Shown: positions 7,396 to 11,910 of the stretch, one piece after another | Position numbering within the stretch: position 1 is the stretch's first letter | Layout of the letters: the number at the start of each line of letters is the position of its first letter | NCBI GenBank assembly: GCA_964596865.1 | Contig: CAZQVW010000035.1 | Location: 1-14,740, forward strand | Origin: UBA6382 sp964596865 | Lineage (GTDB): Bacteria; Bacteroidota; Bacteroidia; Bacteroidales; Bacteroidaceae | DNA length: 14,740 nt | Reading direction: 5' to 3' | Notes under the pieces: generated by a model | Databases searched by the model: none | The model's input: the letters and a program-made list of their open reading frames with translations, nothing else | Told to the model about the DNA's origin: nothing | Program-made: the position numbers and the translations under genes

Positions 7396-8967
7396 TTAAT
7401 TGTTCTTATATATCACAGTGCCAGCATCAATGAGATAAGATTCTTTGCTGTCATACCACTGTTGATTGGAGTCTGTAACAACAAATGCTTGCATTTGAAA
7501 ATCCGTTACAAATTTAGCATCATATTTTTCCAACAGAAGTTTCACCGGCTTCATATGATTGAAATATGATTCGCGCTGTGGCAATATGAAATCGTGGGTT
7601 ATATAACCGTTATTACTACTATTTGCTTTATCATAGGATTCAGAATAAGAACCGGCAATAAACCACTTGTTGTCTGCATAGTTTTCAGAGTCGTAAGAGA
7701 GAATCGGGTTAAGAATGAGCGTGTCGCCAGAGATGGTAATCTCGTAGTCCGATTCTTTCAGGCCGAGCGAAGATGCAAAATGCAGTGTATTGTTGCTGAT
7801 GGTGAAAATTTCATTGCCTTTATATTTCCAAGTGCCATCAAAGCTGGTGAGTGGCTTCACTTCTGTGGTGTCCTTGAAGCCAAGAACAGTATAATTCTTG
7901 TCGCGCTCATCATAGAAGATTGTTACTTCGCCATTGAAATAATGAGGCACTACGCTTTGCCAAGTCCTACCTACTATTGGGGTCATCACGCCTTTAGCTT
8001 GCAAAGGCATGGCGGTATAGGCTGTGGGATCTACCTGCCCGTCTTTCTTTTCGGTGATATAAAAACCGTCTACATCTTCTATATTAAAGGTGTAAGCCCA
8101 TATACTATCTTTCACGAGAGACATATCATAGCTTTTCTGCGAGTTGCCACTTGCTGTAGTAAACCATACACCATTGAGGGCGGAGTTATAGGTAGTACCG
8201 ATAGTAACAGTATCCGAGTATGTGGGTTCTGCACCAAAACCAATAGCTAAAAGGCGCGCTTCGGCCATTGTGTTGCCAGTGAGCATAAACACAGCTTCCT
8301 CTGGATTCTTCTTTGCAAATGTTATACTCGGGTCTTTGGTAACCTTCCACCTATTGCGCGCGCCGAATGATGCAATTCTATTGGTGGCGTATAGCTTATA
8401 GTCGTTGTATCTGTTATTAAGTGGTCCCACCGATGTCCATCGAGCTATGCTTGCGTTCCGTTTATAGAGTAATAGAATCTCGTCCCCTGCTTTTAGCGAA
8501 CTGTCGCGAGCGATGAATGCCCAATCGCCCATCGGCTGGAAGTAGATAGTGTCTATTTTCTCCTCACTGCCCTGGCGGTAGATTTGCAGGGCGGCGGCAT
8601 AGAAGTAATGCTCCACGGAATCGATAGACACCGGCATAACAATGGAATCGTGCACCAGCATTGTGTCGCGCACCATTATGGTGTCCTTGAGCAGGAGCGT
8701 GTCGGTGATGAGGATGGAATCGCGCAAGGTCAGAGTGTCCCTAAGCGTGATGGTGTCTGTCTTGGTGATAATCGTTTTGATGGTGTCTGTCTTGGTAATG
8801 GTGGTTTTGATGGTGTCAGGCTTCCACAGAGTATCGTTGGTTACCGTGATTTTGGATTCCAGCGGGAAGGAATAGTTCTTGCCATCGTGGGTAACGGTGA
8901 ATACCGTCTGGGCAAAGGATACCGTGGAGACAAATAATATAAATAAGGTAAGTAAAAGTTTCTTCAT
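7396..8967 (-). CDS. Secreted protein with aspartate-threonine repeat segment, unknown function
   Basis: I do not recognise the family. It has 523 residues. The signal peptide MKKLLLTLFILFVSTVSFAQ (1-20) has no lipobox, so the mature protein is probably periplasmic or exported. After a short domain (TVFTVTHDGKNYSF) comes a repeat segment at 51-110: two 10-residue units (DTIKTTITKT, DTIKTIITKT), then 6-residue units of the form D-T/S-hydrophobic-x-hydrophobic-x (DTITLR, DTLTLR, DSILIT, DTLLLK, DTIMVR, DTMLVH). This alternation suits an extended or beta spacer. The remainder (about 115-523) is rich in aromatic, Thr and Ser residues and probably beta-structured. It sits second in the operon, 6 bp after the small gene and directly before the next ATG, so it is likely made together with the receptor. 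Confidence 0.75.
   Translation of the reverse strand: MKKLLLTLFILFVSTVSFAQTVFTVTHDGKNYSFPLESKITVTNDTLWKPDTIKTTITKTDTIKTIITKTDTITLRDTLTLRDSILITDTLLLKDTIMVRDTMLVHDSIVMPVSIDSVEHYFYAAALQIYRQGSEEKIDTIYFQPMGDWAFIARDSSLKAGDEILLLYKRNASIARWTSVGPLNNRYNDYKLYATNRIASFGARNRWKVTKDPSITFAKKNPEEAVFMLTGNTMAEARLLAIGFGAEPTYSDTVTIGTTYNSALNGVWFTTASGNSQKSYDMSLVKDSIWAYTFNIEDVDGFYITEKKDGQVDPTAYTAMPLQAKGVMTPIVGRTWQSVVPHYFNGEVTIFYDERDKNYTVLGFKDTTEVKPLTSFDGTWKYKGNEIFTISNNTLHFASSLGLKESDYEITISGDTLILNPILSYDSENYADNKWFIAGSYSESYDKANSSNNGYITHDFILPQRESYFNHMKPVKLLLEKYDAKFVTDFQMQAFVVTDSNQQWYDSKESYLIDAGTVIYKNN
8748..8820 (-). repeat. 30-bp direct repeats encoding the DT-repeat segment
   Basis: Units 8748-8777 and 8778-8807, plus a fragment to about 8820, are near-identical 30-bp direct repeats, each encoding a 10-residue DTI-K-T-x-I-T-K-T unit. 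The 18-bp units encoding the 6-residue repeats continue to about 8638 but have diverged more at DNA level. The high DNA identity of the 30-bp units suggests recent duplication. Confidence 0.75.
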
Positions 8968-8973
8968 GGGTTA

Positions 8974-9372
8974 CTAACGTTTGATGATTTTCTTTGTTTG
9001 TTTTCCTTGGCGGATGATATAGACCTGTCCTTTCTGTGGAGTGTCTACCTTCATTCCACTGATAGTGTAAAATTCCACGGGGCCGCCCTCTTCGCTGCCG
9101 AATCCGACGCCGGAAATTCCCGTGGGCTTGTCCCAATGCACGGCCGTAATCTCTTTAACATTGAAGAGGTCGCTCACCACCACGGTGGAGTCCTCGCCAC
9201 TGGTGGCCAATAGCTTTCCGTCCTTAGCCGAGATTACGGGCTTGTCAGAGAAAAGCACAAAGGTCTTCTCTCCGCCCTGGAGCTCCACGCAAACGGCGTT
9301 CAGACTACTATCATCTGCCGCCGCCGTCAGAGCGCCTGCAAGCATTACGCCTGCCAATAATTTTTTTACCAT
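8974..9372 (-). CDS. Small secreted protein with C-terminal sorting-type tail
   Basis: First gene of the uptake operon; function unknown. The ATG at 9372 gives 132 residues (MVKKLLAGVMLAGALTAAA signal peptide); an in-frame GTG at 9378 would add two residues and is less likely. The mature part resembles small Bacteroidales secreted domains with alternating short strands (VCVELQGGEKTFVLFSDKPV, then DGKLLATSGEDSTVVV). It ends in a tail of the form Y-x-I-S-G-M-K-V, then PQKGQVYIIRQGK and a basic end (KKIIKR). This parallels the tail of the 406-residue protein in the same operon, suggesting that both use the same export or anchoring route. The stop lies 6 bp before the next ATG. Confidence 0.7.
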   Translation of the reverse strand: MVKKLLAGVMLAGALTAAADDSSLNAVCVELQGGEKTFVLFSDKPVISAKDGKLLATSGEDSTVVVSDLFNVKEITAVHWDKPTGISGVGFGSEEGGPVEFYTISGMKVDTPQKGQVYIIRQGKQTKKIIKR

Positions 9373-9565
9373 AAGCACGCAATATTTTAATTATACAACC
9401 CTCTCCCTAAATCAAAAAGGAAGAGATTAACATTTTCTTTTTGTTCCCTTAAAATCAGAGACTTTCGGAAACGGTTAATTAATTATCAAACAGGAGAGGG
9501 GTGCGTGCCTCATGCTTGGCCCCGCGGTCATCATAACGCCGCGAACCAATGCTGTTTTCTCTTTA
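9373..9565 (-). promoter_or_regulatory. Long structured 5' leader of the uptake operon
   Basis: About 190 nt separate the predicted transcription start from the first ATG. In - strand RNA a strong hairpin pairs 9539-9549 with 9516-9527 (11 pairs, two G-U, one bulged G, 11-nt loop). The G-U pairs favour the minus strand. A perfect 8-bp long-range helix pairs 9493-9500 with 9399-9406 and encloses smaller helices (9467-9472 with 9443-9448; 9437-9443 with 9413-9419, which share base 9443). Its 3' arm lies about 26 nt before the start codon. This architecture suits a cis-regulatory RNA. I find none of the cobalamin-riboswitch signatures (GCCACUG, CCGCAACUGU, B12 box). Confidence 0.5.
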
Positions 9566-9571
9566 CAACTG

Positions 9572-9603
9572 CAAAATTAGTGATTTTCTTTTATCTATCA
9601 AAA
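9572..9603 (-). promoter_or_regulatory. Consensus Bacteroidota promoter for the uptake operon
   Basis: Read on the minus strand, TTTTG (9603-9599) is followed, after a 19-nt spacer counted from its TTG, by TAATTTTG (9579-9572). This matches TTTG-N19-TAnnTTTG closely. Transcription would begin near 9565 and run through all five genes down to 2909. Confidence 0.8.
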
Positions 9604-9639
9604 TGTTTTTTAGCGTTAATAATTTCCGCTTGGTTCTCC

Positions 9640-9702
9640 TACCTTGTTATATTTAGCGTCTACCTTATGATATTTAGCGCTTACCTTATTATATAATGCC
9701 CT
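9640..9702 (-). repeat. Three tandem 21-bp repeats upstream of the operon promoter
   Basis: Units at 9640-9660, 9661-9681 and 9682-9702 each read on the minus strand as a variant of nnCGCTAAATATnAnAAGGTA; the third is more diverged in its first half. The TTTAGCG core recurs at about 9609-9615. The 21-bp pitch equals two helical turns, and the units lie about 75-135 bp upstream of the predicted start, a plausible place for an activator. Confidence 0.65.
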
Positions 9703-9800
9703 CCTACCTGTCTTGTTCTGTTCTCCTCAAAATTCCGTATTGTTGTAAAACGGCGGACTTTTTCAGTAGCCTCGCCTTGTTCTGCGAGATTGTTGTCAAA
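9703..9800 (-). other. Intergenic stretch after the S41 gene
   Basis: The only structure seen is a 5-bp stem CTCGC/GCGAG (9771-9788) with an 8-nt loop, 12 bases after the S41 stop. No U-run follows on the minus strand, so it is not a convincing terminator. Some read-through from the parC-side operon into the uptake operon is possible. Confidence 0.3.
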
Positions 9801-10850
9801 CTAACGAGTTGTTTGATTTTTAAGCAGGCGGCGGGCGGTATCAATAATATTATCAGTGGATTGGAGGTAGTCCCTTTCCAGCATATCCACTTTAATGTCG
9901 GGGTAGATGCCGGCCTCGGTGCTCACCATATTAATATCGTAGGTGGGGCAGGCGGAAAAGCGTACTGTCCAACCGTTGGGCAGTTCATTAAGGAAAGGCA
10001 TACCGGCTCCGCCGCCCGTCTGGTCGCCAATGACAGTAACACGCGGCAAATCTTTAAGGTACATAACAAAAGCGTTGGCGGCACTATAGGTGCGGCGGTT
10101 GGTAAGGACGCACACCGGCTTTTGCCAACGGATGCCCTCGCCGGGCGTGAGCTCAATCTTGGCGGGCGCGGAGAAAGAAGAATGGCCCTTGCCGGTCTTA
10201 TGGCTCATATATCCCACCACTGTCTTCTCGTTTATAAACGAGGCAGCCACGTCCTGTGCCGTCTGCAGCATGCCGCCCTCATTATTGCGGACATCCACAA
10301 TCAATCCATCGCAAAGAGCAAGATAGGAAAAGATAGCATCCAGATTACCTTGCCCCACGCTCACATCGAAAGAGGGAATATACATATAACCGATGTTGTC
10401 CGGCAAGATACAGTAGCGTATGCCGCAGGTTAGGCGGTAGTCAGTGCCAATATAGCGGCGCATAATTGAATCGGAATAGTTCACGGAGAATGCCTCAAAC
10501 CATTCCCAATATCTGGCGGTATTAAAAGAGGAGGATAGATTGACATGGCCATCTCTTAATTCGGAAAGCATCTTTCCGCAGACCTCAAACAATTGTTCGC
10601 GGGTCATGGAGGGCGTGAGCATAGCCTTGTATCGTTGGCGACACTCGTTCCAATCCACGCCATAGAGCTCTTGCTTTTCGGGGAAGAAGCAATAATGCTC
10701 ATCGAGGATAGTCCATAGAGCATCAAAGTTGCCCGAAGGGGTATTGCTGTACTCGTCTTCGCTCACGCACGACGCCATCACGCACGCGAACACAGCGATA
10801 ACGCAACAAAACGCCCCTCGGCGCACGATATTTCTAAAACCTGCGCACAT
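9801..10850 (-). CDS. S41-family (C-terminal/tricorn-type) peptidase lipoprotein
   Basis: Predicted envelope-anchored serine protease; substrate unknown. It has 349 residues. The signal peptide ends VMASC with lipidated Cys28, followed by acidic VSEDEY, suggesting surface exposure. Family signatures are LRDGHVNL (98-105, His102 a candidate catalytic residue as in tricorn-type enzymes), GYMYIPSF (154-161), GLIVDVRNNEGG (182-193), LTNRRTYSAANAF (249-261, Ser256 the likely nucleophile) and VIGDQTGGGAG (273-283). No PDZ domain is evident. Eight cysteines lie after the lipidated one, so disulfides are possible. The ATG at 10850 lies inside the end of the DUF3316 gene (17-bp overlap), suggesting coupled translation. 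Relatives are common in Bacteroidales and usually uncharacterised. Confidence 0.88.
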   Translation of the reverse strand: MCAGFRNIVRRGAFCCVIAVFACVMASCVSEDEYSNTPSGNFDALWTILDEHYCFFPEKQELYGVDWNECRQRYKAMLTPSMTREQLFEVCGKMLSELRDGHVNLSSSFNTARYWEWFEAFSVNYSDSIMRRYIGTDYRLTCGIRYCILPDNIGYMYIPSFDVSVGQGNLDAIFSYLALCDGLIVDVRNNEGGMLQTAQDVAASFINEKTVVGYMSHKTGKGHSSFSAPAKIELTPGEGIRWQKPVCVLTNRRTYSAANAFVMYLKDLPRVTVIGDQTGGGAGMPFLNELPNGWTVRFSACPTYDINMVSTEAGIYPDIKVDMLERDYLQSTDNIIDTARRLLKNQTTR

Positions 10851-11910
10851 ATCCGATGATAAAATAATTGGAGAGATCCTGCGTTTTCAGTCCATTGGCG
10901 TGGGATTGCATAAACTGACCGCTATAGCCCAGCCTTAATGAAGTAGTAGGTTTCAAATGCCAATCCAAAGAGAGTAATACATTGGCTTGAAATGCTCTAA
11001 AGGGGTTGGCAAAACAAATATTGTGGTGGTAATGCCCCAAGGAAAAAATCTCGTAATAAGACTGTCCGTAATCGGGCGAGAAGAAAAGGCCGGCCAAAGG
11101 GATGTCGGCCTGAAAAGAACCGGTGAAACGCTGCTTGCCCCAACGGAAATGGTAGCAAGCCTGGCCCGAGCCCAAAAGATGTAGCGACATACGCCCCGAA
11201 GCAGGGTTATTGCCACCAAGCGTATTGTAGACAAACCCCGTATTTACTTGCAAACCGACCCCCGCGTTCAATTCCCAAGCAGAGGAACTGCCCGAACGCA
11301 CAAAAGGGCGCGCATCAAGGCTCTCACAGTTGGGCTGAGCATCGTTGGAATTGTCCTGTACATCATTGGGATTGCTCTGCACAATATTAGAATTGCCCGC
11401 AACACTGTGATTATCTTTCAGAAAATGATAATGCCACGCCACCTGCCAATGAAAAAATCCGGAGAGGGTCTTATGCTTGCCGGAGCGCGGTTTGGCGTAG
11501 GAGAAATTGCCAAAAGTGAGGTGTTGCACGTACAAACGCCTATCCAGCCAGTGGGTGGGCCGCGATTTCTGGGAAAGAATTGTGAAAGACGGGCCGTGGT
11601 ATCGCTCATTAGAGAGATATGTGTCCCATTGGGTGGTTTGCCCCACACCAATCATGGTAGTGCTTTCCCTATTATAGTCGCGATAGTCTATTTTTCCGCT
11701 GCAAGCGCAGGCGGAAGCTCCCTTCGCACGCTCAATGGCGGAGTCTGCGCCTGTATGTACTTGATCAACAGACGCAAGAGCAACGTTATTACCACCGTGG
11801 TCCTGCGCCGCAGATGCAAGAGCAATATCCTTGCCTCCGCTCTCCTGCCCAGCAGACGCAATGACACAGATAAGAGAAAATAATATGATAATGTAGCGCG
11901 GCACGAGCAA
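10834..11910 (-). CDS. DUF3316-family outer-membrane beta-barrel protein
   Basis: Predicted outer-membrane barrel, function unknown. It has up to 358 residues. The signal peptide (VPRYIIILFSLICVIASA) begins at the gene's very start, and there is no ATG nearby. Initiation must be the TTG at 11910, directly after the parC TAA, or the GTG at 11904; the reading frame is the same as parC. Family-typical features are TYLSNERYHG (97-106), a GFVYNTLGGNNPASG stretch (225-239), FFSPDYGQSYYEIFSLGHYH (276-295), LRLGYSGQFMQS (325-336) and a terminal aromatic residue (YVRRF). Two repeat tracts are inserted: 14-residue units after the signal peptide and 7-residue units at about 174-194. It probably shares a transcript with parC and the S41 gene. 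Confidence 0.75.
   Translation of the reverse strand: MLVPRYIIILFSLICVIASAGQESGGKDIALASAAQDHGGNNVALASVDQVHTGADSAIERAKGASACACSGKIDYRDYNRESTTMIGVGQTTQWDTYLSNERYHGPSFTILSQKSRPTHWLDRRLYVQHLTFGNFSYAKPRSGKHKTLSGFFHWQVAWHYHFLKDNHSVAGNSNIVQSNPNDVQDNSNDAQPNCESLDARPFVRSGSSSAWELNAGVGLQVNTGFVYNTLGGNNPASGRMSLHLLGSGQACYHFRWGKQRFTGSFQADIPLAGLFFSPDYGQSYYEIFSLGHYHHNICFANPFRAFQANVLLSLDWHLKPTTSLRLGYSGQFMQSHANGLKTQDLSNYFIIGYVRRF
11331..11393 (-). repeat. Three 21-bp tandem repeats inside the DUF3316 gene
   Basis: Units 11331-11351, 11352-11372 and 11373-11393 are diverged 21-bp repeats encoding 7-residue units (NIVQSNP, NDVQDNS, NDAQPNC). Being polar and Asn-rich between strands, they are likely a surface loop. 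In-frame units allow loop length to change without a frameshift. Confidence 0.7.
11771..11865 (-). repeat. 42-bp tandem repeats after the DUF3316 signal peptide
   Basis: Units 11771-11812 and 11813-11854, with a fragment from 11855, encode 14-residue units (AGQESGGKDIALAS, AAQDHGGNNVALAS) and a decayed third copy (VDQVHTGADSAIER). They form the N-terminus of the mature protein. Confidence 0.7.

Noticed and set aside
9516..9549. tRNA-like or terminator hairpin in the leader
   Set aside because: There is no T-loop/anticodon arrangement and no U-run after the stem, so neither a tRNA nor an intrinsic terminator is supported.
9373..9565. Standard cobalamin riboswitch
   Set aside because: I searched both strands by eye for GCCACUG, CCGCAACUGU and the B12 box and found none. 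A diverged form cannot be excluded without a covariance model.
9696..10433. Plus-strand frame of 245 codons opposite the S41 gene
   Set aside because: It is antisense to an S41 peptidase with intact catalytic motifs and shows no family features.
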